The notes: a model not told the origin generated them from the sequence alone. DNA of 64,000 nucleotides from Oryzias latipes (GCF_002234675.1 NC_019876.2:26271750-26335749); one strand, 5' to 3'; numbered from the stretch's first letter, positions 23,701-32,772 are shown. Numbers and translations are program-made.

Positions 23701-24134
23701 AATCCTATTTGTAGAAAATCTGAACACAAATTAAGAGTAAAATGTTAATTTAAAAAAAAAAAAAAAAAATGAAATATGCACTTTAAAATGGCTCCAGATC
23801 AAGTCGACTTACTGTGATGTAACTACAATAGTGAAACTGTGAAATAGTGGAAAAAAACGTCCTCCTAGTCTTCTTTAATCAATTGTTAACTCTTTAGAAA
23901 CACATCAGAATTATCTAAAGATTCTCTGCTGACGGTACGTTATGGCAAATCCCCAATCACCAAAACTGTGTCTTCCATACTTCAGTGAACACAATTCATG
24001 CAAACAAGAACATTATCAAGACACTGCTGTTCATTTTGCCAAAACTGGAGAGAAAATTTTCCAATCTTACCTTGAACTGAACAGAGGTAGACGAGTAAAA
24101 CAGAGATGACCATCAAACGTGAGGTGATGGCCAT
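8368..24134 (-). CDS. Transmembrane mucin, MUC3/12/13/17-type (12 coding exons)
   Basis: Likely an epithelial surface mucin forming glycocalyx on apical membranes. Twelve minus-strand exons (24134-24071, 20614-17690, 17584-17469, 17367-17306, 17180-17135, 17045-17008, 14866-14748, 14518-14462, 14217-14076, 11941-11780, 10805-10711, 8708-8368) join through GT-AG introns with matching phases; 4167 nt gives 1388 residues plus TGA. Order seen: hydrophobic signal peptide (about 1-21), Thr/Ser/Pro/Asp-rich domain with eleven 75-residue repeats (about 80-910), EGF-like cysteines (965, 976, 978, 987), SEA domain (about 998-1110), second Cys-rich module (1125-1204), membrane helix (about 1211-1237) followed by NKRK, and a ~150-residue tail with NPSY (1279-1282). 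EGF-SEA-EGF-TM is the plan of MUC3/12/17; MUC13 is close, so I give no symbol. The model rests on sequence alone, so UTRs, a non-coding first exon and alternative splicing are unknown. Confidence 0.9.
9060..9266. mobile_element. TTAA-type MITE, copy 1 (mucin intron 11)
   Basis: Termini CCCTTGTGCTATC and GATAGCACAAGGG are near-perfect inverted repeats, flanked by GTAA on the left and TTAA on the right. Interior includes CCCACTAGACAGTGCGCTGA and a CACTGGTGTCCATGG block. No coding capacity. The ends and 4-bp TTAA-like flank fit piggyBac-derived MITEs. Confidence 0.75.
9605..9720. mobile_element. Possible hAT end fragment
   Basis: CCTGCACAATTAATTGCAAA then TTTATCGTTATCGCGATTTC resembles the end of fish hAT elements (gcacgattaatcg type). 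No partner end or target duplication found, so it is a fragment at best. Confidence 0.35.
10330..10560 (+). mobile_element. Repeat fragments: hAT-like end and LINE-like tail
   Basis: TTGAGAAGCACTGGTCTA (about 10385-10402) looks like a Charlie-type hAT end. It is followed by a segment ending AATAAATAAAATTGAATTGA (10531-10550), a LINE/SINE-type 3' tail. Both lie in mucin intron 11. Confidence 0.35.
10711..10805 (-). CDS. Mucin coding exon 11: juxtamembrane cytoplasmic tail
   Basis: A 95-nt exon (ctccag|AGTC to GTTG|gtgagt) encodes a Lys-rich then acidic stretch (KDQKKKQVNLYMEEEVEW), phase-compatible with both neighbours. Confidence 0.8.
11780..11941 (-). CDS. Mucin coding exon 10: transmembrane segment
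   Basis: A 162-nt exon (ttccag|GTGT to ATCAA|gtaagt). It encodes the last EGF cysteines (C1191, C1204), a ~27-residue hydrophobic helix starting IGLIAGLSAAF and ending FSVL, and a basic stop-transfer NKRK. Topology: repeats outside, tail inside. Confidence 0.9.
12020..12043. repeat. Short trinucleotide microsatellite (GTA)n
   Basis: About six AGT/GTA units in mucin intron 9. No coding effect. Confidence 0.6.
12719..12923. mobile_element. TTAA-type MITE, copy 2 (mucin intron 9)
   Basis: CCCTTGTGCTATT to GATAGCACAAGGG with TTAA left and TTAT right. The interior is nearly identical to copies 1, 6 and 7 in the same orientation. Confidence 0.75.
14076..14217 (-). CDS. Mucin coding exon 9: second EGF-like Cys-rich module
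   Basis: A 142-nt exon (ctacag|GGTCG to TGCGA|gtaagt) encoding 46 full codons with six cysteines (CNGT, ICVTAC, ICYSGGEC, AVC). With the cysteines of exon 10 it makes the post-SEA EGF-like module of MUC3/12/17-type mucins. Confidence 0.85.
14462..14518 (-). CDS. Mucin coding exon 8: short linker
   Basis: A 57-nt exon between ttgacag|ATTGC and ACAC|gtgagt encodes one Cys and an acidic or polar linker (CILDVSDTTVEQAGVDLT). Phases 1/1 join exons 7 and 9 without a stop. Confidence 0.7.
14748..14866 (-). CDS. Mucin coding exon 7: C-terminal half of SEA domain
   Basis: A 119-nt exon between ttttcag|TGT and AATG|gtaaga. It encodes VNVIHEVILDIP and a following acidic helix, then the first Cys of the membrane-proximal Cys-rich region. 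The pattern V-x-V-x-x-E-V-I-L is characteristic of SEA C-terminal strands. Confidence 0.8.
14947..15524. mobile_element. GGCCT-TIR DNA element (~580 bp), complete copy
   Basis: The left end AAAGGCCTTTATACGATGC matches the reverse complement of the right end, AAGGGCCTATATCATGC. The interior carries GAAAACGAGCGGGTTCTCAC, TGCCGGCTCCGCCCCCAGGC and GGCGGAGCCTCAGAGATTGA blocks shared with 29.13-29.6 kb and 5.7-6.06 kb. No transposase. It lies in mucin intron 6. Confidence 0.6.
15537..16313 (+). mobile_element. Non-autonomous hAT element, 777 bp, 8-bp target duplication
   Basis: Flanked by ttatggtg on both sides (15529-15536 and 16314-16321). The right end reversed is TAGGGCTGGGCGATA; the left end is TTGTCCTGGGTGATA. 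Inside, 15680-15850 reads as a damaged BED-type zinc-finger start (PRCNFCLKPITVKG), suggesting descent from a ZBED-like hAT transposase by internal deletion. A 24-base G run lies at 16212-16235. Mucin intron 6. Confidence 0.8.
17008..17045 (-). CDS. Mucin coding exon 6: SEA domain, up to the usual cleavage site
   Basis: A 38-nt micro-exon between ttctag|CGC and TTGAG|gtaaac encodes RSLEVMATTENL. It ends in phase 2 and forms Ser with the first base of exon 7. The junction LS-VNV falls where SEA domains usually carry G/SVVV. Confidence 0.75.
17135..17180 (-). CDS. Mucin coding exon 5: SEA domain, continued
   Basis: A 46-nt exon between ttgtag|CCC and AAAAAG|gtatac. It encodes PGKPLGKLTVNTVKK after the split Ser codon and is supported by phase continuity on both sides. 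Confidence 0.75.
17306..17367 (-). CDS. Mucin coding exon 4: SEA domain, continued
   Basis: This exon encodes MTTYYESKIKETFEVVVTKV. The donor must be AGTAAG|gtaaaa and not the gtaagg five bases earlier, because only the former makes an AG+C serine codon that keeps exon 5 open. Confidence 0.75.
17469..17584 (-). CDS. Mucin coding exon 3: start of SEA domain
   Basis: This 116-nt exon (acceptor ctaaag|TCACC, donor AAAAAG|gtaact) completes a Val codon with exon 2. It encodes 38 residues including VTIKRPVVV and an EYKDFV segment, matching the first strand and helix of SEA domains. Confidence 0.8.
17690..20614 (-). CDS. Mucin coding exon 2: PTS domain with 75-residue repeats and first EGF-like module
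   Basis: A giant 2925-nt exon encodes about 975 residues dominated by Thr, Ser, Pro, Asp and Gly, a dense O-glycosylation substrate. Eleven repeats of 75 residues fill most of it. The 3' end encodes CQNGG, then CIC, then a Cys-Glu pair, a four-cysteine EGF-like module as in membrane mucins. The acceptor can be at 20614 (cacag|ATG) or 12 nt further in at 20602 (ttcag|AAG); both keep frame, so tandem-acceptor splicing is possible. The donor is CCAG|gtacct at 17690. Confidence 0.9.
17930..20418 (-). repeat. 225-bp coding tandem repeat (VNTR), 11 units
   Basis: The motif aaaggggtttgtggcg (plus strand) recurs every 225 bp, for example at 17941, 18166 and 18391. One unit, near 19935, has a 9-bp insertion that adds three residues. 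Units differ by only a few substitutions, such as gcgtgacc, gcgaggcc or gcgtggcc, and these variants recur in non-adjacent units, which suggests gene conversion or unequal crossing over. The unit length is a multiple of three, so copy-number changes keep frame. Confidence 0.95.
20640..24070. other. Mucin intron 1, with LINE fragment and low-complexity tracts
   Basis: A 3.46-kb intron. It has a T-run at 21659-21679, an interrupted G-run at 22189-22211, a LINE reverse-transcriptase fragment (22618-23062) and an A-run at 23752-23769. I see no additional exon with a signal or repeat motif. Confidence 0.5.
22618..23062 (+). pseudogene. L2/Rex-like LINE reverse-transcriptase fragment
   Basis: Reads HSYADDTQLYVALSPDDLG, with the catalytic YADD at 22656-22667, then FLKLNQDKAD and onward. 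In-frame stops (TAG where elements usually have Trp, TGA near the DADF motif) show decay. It sits antisense to the mucin inside intron 1. Confidence 0.75.
24071..24134 (-). CDS. Mucin coding exon 1: start codon and signal peptide
   Basis: ATG at 24134-24132 in a good context (GCC before ATGG) opens 21 codons, MAITSRLMVISVLLVYLCSV followed by Gln, a typical n-region plus hydrophobic core. The donor is CAAG|gtaaga, leaving phase 1, which matches the acceptor of the repeat exon. It is the only ATG here that gives a secretion signal joined in frame to the repeats. Confidence 0.85.
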
Positions 24135-24268
24135 GGCAAGAATACGTTCCAGGCAGCGTCAGAAAAAAAGACACCGCTGCTAAACTATGTAAGTCCTTTG
24201 GAGAGCAGCTTTTAGGTTCTATAAGGTGGCATTCCTTTAGTTGAGTTACTATTTCAAATCGAGTCCAC

Positions 24269-24309
24269 CCATAAAGACGTCAGAGGTGGTAGGACTGATA
24301 AGAGATAAG
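24269..24309 (-). promoter_or_regulatory. Candidate CDX/GATA site cluster upstream of the mucin
   Basis: 135-175 bp upstream of the mucin start codon lie CCATAAA (24269-24275; TTTATGG on the coding strand), a CDX-type motif, GACGTCA (24277-24283), and two abutting GATA sites, TGATAAG and AGATAAG (24296-24309). CDX2 and GATA4/6 are known activators of gut epithelial genes. The sites are short, so this is inference. No strong TATA box is seen. Confidence 0.35.
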
Positions 24310-24655
24310 AACAAGGTAGTAAAATCATTTGAACATATTGCAGATTTATTGTGTCCATGCACCTTTACATCAGTGTGTAACAGCTTTCTTGTACTCACCT
24401 GATTAAATGATAACATTTAATTGTTTTAAACTACAGTCAGCAATATACAGCATTAGCGTAAATTCTCCTATTTCCTCTCAATGTGTCACAGTTTCAGGCA
24501 ATGCTAAAACATCCGGGGTGCAATAAAGGCTCTCTACTTAAAATGAGTCAGGAGTTTAACTCATTTGAGCCCATTTCAATATGAAACATGTGATGTTATC
24601 AAGGGAAAACAATAGCAGAACTGCTGTACTGTTGCACACTGTACAAATGCCGTAA

Positions 24656-25370
24656 TTGTTGCTGTTTGTTTGGAAAACAACACATTATTTTTTGTGTGTA
24701 AGCAAAGAATCCACAGCAGAGGGGGGAAAAAGTTTATTTCATTTTATTTTATGTTATTTATTTATTTATTGGGGTGAAAGGGGGTTTGTGTTTTATTTAT
24801 TTTTTGTTCTGGGGGGCACCCTGGGGGGTTGTTGTGCTGGTCCCTCAAGTATGTCAGGGGCATGAGTGGTGGTGCTGGGCCTCCTGCTCTTCGGGTGCAG
24901 CGCTGGGCCCCTCCCTTGGTCTCATCGCGCTGGCCCGGCCCCTGCTTGTGGCCAGCTGGCTGCCTCCTATAGCTGCCCGGTCTCCGTGGGAGGTGGCGGC
25001 GAGGCTCCCTCCAGTTGTGCCCAAGGGCTCCGGGAATTGGATGGGTGGGATGCCCGAGGATACTTGTGCTCCACGATGCTGCGCCTGGCTAGGTGGGTGG
25101 GTGGTCGGTCTCCCTTGCTTGGGTTGCGTTTGTCCTATCGCCGGACGAAGGAGGGGGTCTCCTTCCCCCTCTCTCCTGGTACGGCCACTCGGGCTGGGGA
25201 GGATCTGGTCCCCCTAATGAACTACTGGTACATTTCACAGGTGGGAGAGAAAAAGTGACTGGAAAGAAAAACCCCGGAGACGAGAGGAACCGGAAACTGA
25301 AAGTAACAACAAAACTGGAAACAAAACCACGACCCTGCCTCCTAGTACCCCACATTATATTATCCTAAAA
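24656..25370 (+). mobile_element. G-rich 3' region of a Tx1/L1-like LINE, copy 1
   Basis: GC-rich, G-skewed sequence with few stops. The stretch CGGGCTGGGGAGGAT (25189-25203) and its surroundings match the 3' region near 44.1 kb. It begins about 520 bp upstream of the mucin start codon. The overlapping ORFs here are composition artefacts. Confidence 0.6.
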
Positions 25371-26219
25371 ACTTCAAATGAGTCCGTCACGCTTTTTTAC
25401 TATAAAGTTGACTGAAAAGCAAACAAAATGTTTGTTGTAGAATAAGACATGACAGAACAGAAACCAAACTTTTTCTGACTTAAGTAACACCTAAGAAATC
25501 CGCTTTCTTGATTATGCCAGTAACCATGTTACTGAGAGCAGTTTTACAATAGGATTGTCCTGCTCAGTCAACTTAATTAGTCATGTAAAATATTCATTTA
25601 GATTTCCCTGACACCAAAGTGTTTGATGCACCAGTCACTATAGCTGTTACATGAGCAGGCCGGATGGGAAACAGCGATGATGAGAAAGTAATGGAGACGT
25701 CTGAGGACAGGAATGCAGCAGGACTTAGCGAAATGAACAGAAATGGATACGGTGGCCCTGAAACGCAAATCCCATCAAGAAATCACTCAACGCAAAAACA
25801 ATAAAAGACTTAAAAAGGCTAGACAAATAAAATAAAAAAAACATTCCATTTTAGAAATAAAAACATTCCAGAAACCAAAACACAATTCCATGTGGGAGGG
25901 GGCTACGGATGAAGCCACTTTGGGAAATGGTGGTTGGTGATTTTATAAAGGAGCTGTGGATCCAAAAATTCCACACGACCTGCTCAACTTTTGATGGCGT
26001 GGCGCCCACTGTGCAGCACCCAAGACAGCCAGCTCCAACCAAGAGGCACCTCGCCACCCGGCTGTTGGTCATGCGACTAATTTAATTCCAAAAAAATTTT
26101 TCACTGAAGTTTTGGAAATATGTCAATTTCAATACACCTCAAAAACCACCCCCTCCAAGTACAAAAACATGTTTTTCGATAAATGCCATTTTTTTACGAA
26201 ATTGCCGTGTTTCCATTAG
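25371..26219. other. Non-coding sequence, nothing recognised
   Basis: AT-rich. The 73-codon minus ORF (26072-25851) has no supporting features. Confidence 0.3.
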
Positions 26220-26404
26220 CCCTTGTGCTATCCCATGACCCCCACCCTTACACTGACGTGTTCTTCCTACCATGACAAAGGTGGATAAAGGTGGAAAGAT
26301 TTCATGTAATCCATGGACACCAGTGAAAAAAGGTTTAGCGCACTGTCTGGTGGGGTCTAGATGACCCCACTCCCTATGTTAAAGTGCCTAGAATAGCACA
26401 AGGG
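26220..26404. mobile_element. TTAA-type MITE, copy 3
   Basis: CCCTTGTGCTATCCC to GAATAGCACAAGGG, opposite orientation to copies 1 and 2, flanked by TTAG/TTAC. About 20 bp shorter internally than the others. Confidence 0.75.
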
Positions 26405-29129
26405 TTACGCAAATTAATAATCGCAAATGCAAATTGCGTGATTTCATATTCAGAGCAGAGGACCCAAGAGTTTAAAAGGGAGAGTTCTGTGTGGGGGAAA
26501 ATGAAACAGGTATTTGGATTTCTACAGCTAAAGTGATCAGGGATACTGGGTGAAAGGCACTTGGCGTGTCATTTGAAATAAGGAAAATAGATGTTAAGAT
26601 TTGGTGGTTATTGATTAACTAAGAAAAAGTGGGAAACTATGAGGAGAGACAACACCTGTGCACAAAGAGTAACCTAAAACAAGCAATAGAACACTAATCT
26701 TAAGAAAAGAAATGACCAGAAAGTAGTAAAACCATCTGTCCACGCAGCAAGTCATTTTTACTTAACTAAGAATCTCTGAATATCAAAATGTAGAAACAAG
26801 AAGTTCTTGACAAGCATTCAGAAAGGAAAAAATAAGCCAAAAAGTGAACTAAAAGTAACTGAACCCTAAAAGTGATAGAATTACTTCAAATTGAATTAAT
26901 ACAGCCCGATAATAATAAGTATTATTTTACTAGTTTTGAGCAAATGGTTGCTCAAAACTCAAAAATGTATTTTTGCTTTATTGTTTCTATGAGCCTAACT
27001 GTAATTTTATTTTGATTACAGTGACAAACAATTAGTGTAATAAGTGGAAATGAATCATTTTAGAAGACATTGTGAACAAAATGAGAACATGATCCAATTT
27101 GGTCTATCTTAATGAACCCTCATAAAACATAAAACAAGCACACATTCTCAAAACATCCATTTACATTTTTGTGTTTTAAACGATAACAGAGGATGGCAGT
27201 CTAATTTTAACTTTAGAAAAATATCCCTAAAATTGAATCAAAAATTACAATTTTGTTTTTTGCTTGAGTCTTAAATCAAGTTCTTCTTTTTTTCAAAAGA
27301 AAAAGATTTTGACTCGTTTTAATAATAATTTTCTTATTTCTAGAACGTAGCTCTAAATGAGACAAAAACATAATTGAATGTGGCGAATTTAGAGAAAAAG
27401 CTTGGAAAGGCAAAGATACATTAAAACAACTTAAAACCTGCTTATATATATTGGATGAGTTTGCAGCGTATAGTTTGCAGAAAATGCTGAGCAACACCAG
27501 GAAAGCCCTCTGAATAGCATTTATATTTCCAGTTATTGTCCAGTCATTTATCATGGATTGTGATCTCTTTCCCGTCTTCTCGTGGGGTTGTCTCATAATT
27601 CTTACGAACCAAACTAGACAAAAGCATTTCCTGCTAAGATTCATTTGTCTGATGATGCTGCTCATCTGCTTCCTGGTCTCCATCTCCTCCTCCTGCAATG
27701 AATAACCTATTTATTTGTTCTTGGAAGGGTATGCACTGGAATTTTCCACATGTCCATCTGCTTCCTGGTCTGTCATGGCTTCAGTTATTAACCTAGCTTG
27801 CAACAGACGTTCCAGTGGATGGTCGTCCAGTTTCGTTCTGAAGCTGAAGGTTTCCGTTCAGACAGTCGGTCGTCTGTTGGTCACTTATAAAAGCAATGTA
27901 CAGTATACAGAACTTTATGCAAAAACACAAGGGGGTCTGGGGTATTTGGACTCAACTGACTGAAAGATCACAATAATAAGATGGCTGCCGTGGCATCTGT
28001 CGTTTGTGCGTAAAAATTTAGAGTCATTTCAACACCGGACTGTCTGGGAGTGACTCCTCAAAAGGAGTTGGAGTTCATTCCAGGAGTTGAATTCCAGCAA
28101 TTCTCTTTAGTGTTGATTTCAACATAGACACTGAAGAGTTTCTCACAGAATTCAAAGCACCAGATACGTGGCTTTCTGAGGAGTGGGGGGCATGACGATG
28201 GGACACTTTCTCTCCGCTGGCTTTATCTTTAATCGATCAGACTGGTATATTTGTTTGCATTGGAACAGATCCCATTCTCAGAAAGATCATCCTAAAAGAT
28301 GAACACGCTTTCATTTTGACTTCTAGAGAGGAAACTTTTTTATTTTGATGATCATTTCGTTGATTTTTGTGTCAAAGATAGAGAAATTTTATTTTCTGTT
28401 TTGGCTTTTGATGAATTGATTTAACACAGTCTGGATAATAAAGAGTTTGCTAATTAAATGTCTGAAAAAACATAACTTTTGTTATTGCAAGGCAATGTCT
28501 TGATCTGTGGTGCTTGGTTTAAATAAAGCCCATTTTAACTTGTGGGTTTCTTTGGGGATCATGTGTATATTTATTCATTTATTAATAATTGTTTAAAATA
28601 AATTATAATAGGTTTTTATGTAGGCATACACGACACTATTTAAATGGTTGATAATTGAAAATGGATTCAGTGTTAAAAAATAGATTTACAGTGTTTATTT
28701 ATGACACTTCACACTACAAAATATTCAGCACTCTTTGTGTTAAAATGTAACTAAAGAGTGTCGTTCCAACTCTGTCCTGGTGTAACATGTTTAATCCTCT
28801 CAAAAGTCCTCAATCTGGAGTGGATCTGTATCGAGGCTTAGTGTTGAAGTTTTCTTTGTGAGAAGTGAATTGACTAAGTATTTTGCTGTTCTGTTGCTGT
28901 TCATACCAGACCACACCACTCTTTGGGAGAGCAGAAACTGGATTACAAAAATCTGGAACGTTTCAAACTAGATTTTGTAAATATAACAATTGTTTTTATG
29001 TTTTGCACCATTTCAGCTCATGATCATATTTCAGAGCTGTGATGAAAGAAAATCTCCATTAGAATATTTGGAAACATAGCTTTTATGTATTGTTTAAAAG
29101 GGTCTATAACACACTAAATCCATTTTGTT
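26405..29129. other. AT-rich intergenic sequence without supported genes
   Basis: The 140-codon minus ORF (27698-27276) lacks domains or a convincing start context. I treat it as chance. A weak GC-balanced patch at 28000-28300 has no recognisable family. Confidence 0.3.
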
Positions 29130-29605
29130 TTAGCTTTTAAGTGTAATATAACGTTAATTTCTCACTATAAATAATTCCCAAAGCAGTATTTTGATCCGTT
29201 TGATCTCTGAGCATTCCTTTAAAGAACCTTGCCCCTCCCAGTCCACAAAAAACGAGTGGGTTCTCACGTTATGACATCACAGGAAGAGTCTGCTCTGTGA
29301 GCCCCGCCCCCAGGCTAACACCCACTTTCTCCGGGGAGCTAACGGTGATCGGCTAAATGGCTTCCTTTTCTGTGCAAAATATGCACAGCCATCTTTGCAA
29401 AAGTTCAGATGTTGTGTAGTTCAGATGACGTCGTGAAATGAGCGGCACCCACAAGGAGCGGAAGGCGGAGCCTCAGAGATCAAGTCGTCCTACTTCTGGG
29501 TAGGAAAATGAACACCCAAAAATAATTAATATTTCATGAAAAAATGTGTTCTTTTTGTGCCAAAGGCAATGATATAGGTGCTTTAAAAGTTCTGAATTTA
29601 GTGGA
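29130..29605. mobile_element. GGCCT-TIR DNA element, partial copy
   Basis: Same orientation and interior blocks as 14947-15524: ACAAAAAACGAGTGGGTTCT, GAGCCCCGCCCCCAGGCTAA, GGCGGAGCCTCAGAGATCAA and GGGTAGGAAAATGA. The termini are eroded. Confidence 0.5.
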
Positions 29606-31153
29606 AAAACACAGGAATCCTGTAGTGTTGTCAATTCCAACACAAGCAAAAACTGCAGATTCCCCTTTTAATTGACATCATTCTTTTGTCTTTCGATTCA
29701 TGCAAATCCTCCAACTTCAGACATTTGTTTATTTAATTTTCAATGCTGTGAAAAAAAATTAACTGAAATTAGAGTTATTCTCTATCCATTTTCTGACTCC
29801 CCCCCCCCCAAATAAATCCCTCTGAAGATTGCTGGAGCCTATCCCAGCTACTGTTGGGTGAAGGCAGGACACACCCTGCCCCCCACGCACATTCTCGTTC
29901 ACATCTAGGGACATTTTAACACTCTGGTCTGAAAGCGCAAAGGCCTTGGTTCAAATTCCAGCTGCAGTTTGCACGTTGTGCATGTGTGGGTTTTCTCTGG
30001 GCATTCAAGGTTAATATTCTACTAATAATTTGCAAATGTGGCGGTGTTATTTCCTGCAAGCGTGTGGAAGTTCAACTTTCCTGTGCTACAGTAATTTTAT
30101 TGTGAAATTTAAAACGTAACACTGCAGTGGACATTTCAGGACTGTACTGGATACTAAAAGACCATCTATAAAACGCTAAAAGACAGATCCAAAGTAAACT
30201 CTAAAACCATCAATCATGGCAATAAAAGATGTTAAAACTTGTTATATATTTGTTTTTCTGTTTAGTCAGAAAGCTCTGGTTTGAAGACTTGTGACTAACT
30301 TGGGAGTGTATTTGTTCAGAAGGGGGTGTGATGTTTTATATGACGTTGTGAGCCTCGTTGATCAAGTCTTCAAGGACAAACAGCTTCAGGAAGTTCAAAG
30401 GAGTCCCACTACAACAGCAGCCATTTTTTTAAATCAAATTGATCTTGAGCCGTAAAAGAGGAATAAATATAAAACCTCTTCACCACAAAGGTTCAGAAGA
30501 CCAAACATTGACACTGCAAACCCAAAAAATGAGTCAGAAATTCCCATCGGGTGTAAGAAAAATGGCCTCAATAAGAATTCTTATCCGTCTAAGATTATTT
30601 TCTTTTAATAAGCACAAAAATACAACAAATGACTTTGTCATTTAATTACTGTACTGGTGGAGAAAAGTAAAAAGAAGATATAAATTCTCTCATTTCTGAT
30701 GGTCTAATGCTGCAAGTTATTCTGAAAAACAGTGTGTACATAGTTGTAGATGTACTTGTTGCTCTTTTGTTAAATGTATCATGTAACAGGGCAGAAAAAT
30801 TAGTTTTCCTTCATTCTGCTCCCTTCCATTTCCCCTGCATACAATGTCTTATGTTGTTGTTTTTTAAGGTTGCTTTCTGTAGAGATAAAATAAAATACAA
30901 AAATATCTGCCAAAGGTCTTGTCAGGAATTCTTTTTTTAAGGAAACACTTCTAGTAACTAAGACACAGATTCCGTTTTTGAAGCGTGACCTCTGATTAGA
31001 AGGTCATAGGTTCAGCTCCAGCTTTGGCTGCCCGTGGGTTGAGTTTGGAGCTGAACCCCACACTGCTCCCCGTGGTCACAGGTCTGTGCCGTACATGACA
31101 GCAGAGCCATCAGTGTGAGTGAACGGGTCTGTCACTGGAGCTTTGGGCCTTAA
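29606..31153. other. Intergenic sequence with SINE-like fragments
   Basis: 29829-29890 is the GCTGGAGCCTATCCCAGC block. 30985-31150 begins GCGTGACCTCTGATTAGAAG and has GGTTCAGCTCC, like the B box of a tRNA-derived SINE head, followed by a SINE-like body. 30700-30900 resembles an L2-type LINE 3' UTR. No intact gene. Confidence 0.35.
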
Positions 31154-31358
31154 CCCTTGTGCTATCCCATGGTTTCAAGATGACCTTTGATGTGTTCTCC
31201 CTACCATCACAAAGGTGGATGAAGGTGAAGAGGTTTTCATGTAATCCATGGACACCAGTGAAGATCACAAATCATTGAAGAAAAAAGGTTCAGAGCACTG
31301 TCTAGTGGGTCTAGATGACCCAACTCCCAATGTTAAAGTGCCTAGGATAGCACAAGGG
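31154..31358. mobile_element. TTAA-type MITE, copy 4
   Basis: CCCTTGTGCTATCCC to GGATAGCACAAGGG, TTAA on the left. It produces a spurious MDTSEDHKSLKKKGSEH peptide that recurs in other copies. Confidence 0.75.
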
Positions 31359-31739
31359 TCATTCAAGGTAAGTACTATATACGGTAAGGTTATGCAGTTT
31401 ACCCTTTGTGAGATTGGATACATTTTTGGCATCTATGTTTGTAATGGTAGAGGAGGAGTTTGAAGGAGCTGAAAATTGGCAGATGGAAACCTTTTCTGCA
31501 GCTGATTTTGTCACTACGCCTGCTTTTAGCCCCGTGTGGTGACATTTCACGTCTCTCCACTGGGTGTTTTACGTGGTCTCAAACTCACCACCTTACTGGC
31601 GTTTCAGCAGACAGATCTTTTCTTGAGTTGGTTTCCACACTTTAAAATAAAATGAATCTTAAAAGAGTAGAAAAACTATTGTTTCAAGAAAAATTGTCTT
31701 ATTTTCTGTCTTGCCAGGAAAATTCATTTCAATTCAGTT

Positions 31740-32345
31740 TTCTTTATTTCAAACACAAGAGTTTATAAAAAGACAGATAAAACAAGACAGTGTGCTTGAA
31801 AAGGAAAAAGGAGTGGGTTGAAGAGAAATCTTGTATGTCCCCCCCTCTTTTTTACAACTCATGATGATCTGTGTATTTCTATTTAAAGTTTTTTCAAAAC
31901 ATTCACATTGCATTCTAGCACCTACGCAGAGGTGACATTTTTTTGTTTTTATTGATCATTTCTGGCCTTGTAGAGTTCCATCAGTGAGATCCTGTAGGTT
32001 TATTTTGAATACATGTAAACTTCTCTTTGTTTTAAATCTTCATCCAATCCGTTCCATGAATCCACTCCACAGATTTATAAGCACATTTTCTTTTTTGTAG
32101 GACGCTTTTTGAAGTTCAGCTGATTTCTTAACTCCGAGCCCCGCCTCTGTGCTTGAACTTTTGTTGTTTGTTCCATTGGAAGTAAGTTGTTTCTGGCTTT
32201 ATACATGATGAGTGTTGTATTACAGTAAGTGTCACTAGTTCCAATAATTTCAATGAAATTGTGTATTTGTATGTGTCCCTTAATCCACACTATGAACCAT
32301 TCAAATAGATTTTCTTTGTAAGATGTACAAACACTGTAGATTGGT
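31740..32345 (-). pseudogene. L2/Rex-like LINE 3' fragment
   Basis: On the minus strand 32290-32075 reads IMYKARNNLLP and later LNFKKRPTKKKMCL, a C-terminal pattern common in fish L2-like LINEs. It is followed by a 3' UTR with CCTTTTTCCTTTTCAAGC and an A/T-rich tail at 31740-31790. Confidence 0.55.
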
Positions 32346-32384
32346 TTTATTAGTGTTTCCCAAAACTTCTACAGTGTATAAAAA

Positions 32385-32772
32385 ATAATCAAGAAAGTTT
32401 TTCAAAAGCAAGTTTGAGAAAACAAACTGTCTTAGTGACTATAATTTTATTCTTAAATTAAGAATCTTTAGTAATAGCATTCTTACCCCATTGGCAGTTC
32501 TTTATTTTAAGAAAATCTGACAACAGAGTAAGTCTTATCCATTGTGCTATATTGTGGGGTCCAGATGACCCCATCCTTACATTGACGTGTTCTCCCTACC
32601 ATGAAAAAGGTGGAGGGATTTCATGTAATCCATGGACACCAGTGAAGATCACAAATCATTGAAGAAAAAAGGTTCAGCCCACCTCCTTGTGGGGACCCCA
32701 CAAGGCGGTGGGCTGATCCCTTTTTTTAGCACAAGGGTTATTTCTAACAGGGCCTGTTTTTGCAGGGTGAAT
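32385..32772. mobile_element. MITE of the GCCTGTTTTTGCAG family, interrupted by MITE copy 5
   Basis: The end GGGCCTGTTTTTGCAG (32751-32766) and the AAACTGTCTTAGTGACTA segment also occur at 38.03-38.28 kb. MITE copy 5 has inserted within this copy; the 38-kb copy shows the empty site. Confidence 0.55.
32539..32737. mobile_element. TTAA-type MITE, copy 5 (nested)
   Basis: Flanked by TTAT on both sides. The related sequence CTTATTTCAATGGGGCCTG at 38251-38269 has a single TTAT, so this is a paralogous empty site supporting a 4-bp target duplication. One terminus has lost a base (CCATTGTGC). Confidence 0.75.

Noticed and set aside
27276..27698. 140-codon minus ORF
   Set aside because: AT-rich, no domain, no splice partners, no promoter context; likely chance.
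30985..31150. tRNA gene
   Set aside because: Only a B-box-like word and a loose A-box region; no cloverleaf could be formed, so a SINE head is more likely.
31248..31463. Peptide MDTSEDHKSLKKKG, recurring at 32632
   Set aside because: It is a frame through the TTAA-type MITE; its recurrence reflects repeat copies, not a gene family.
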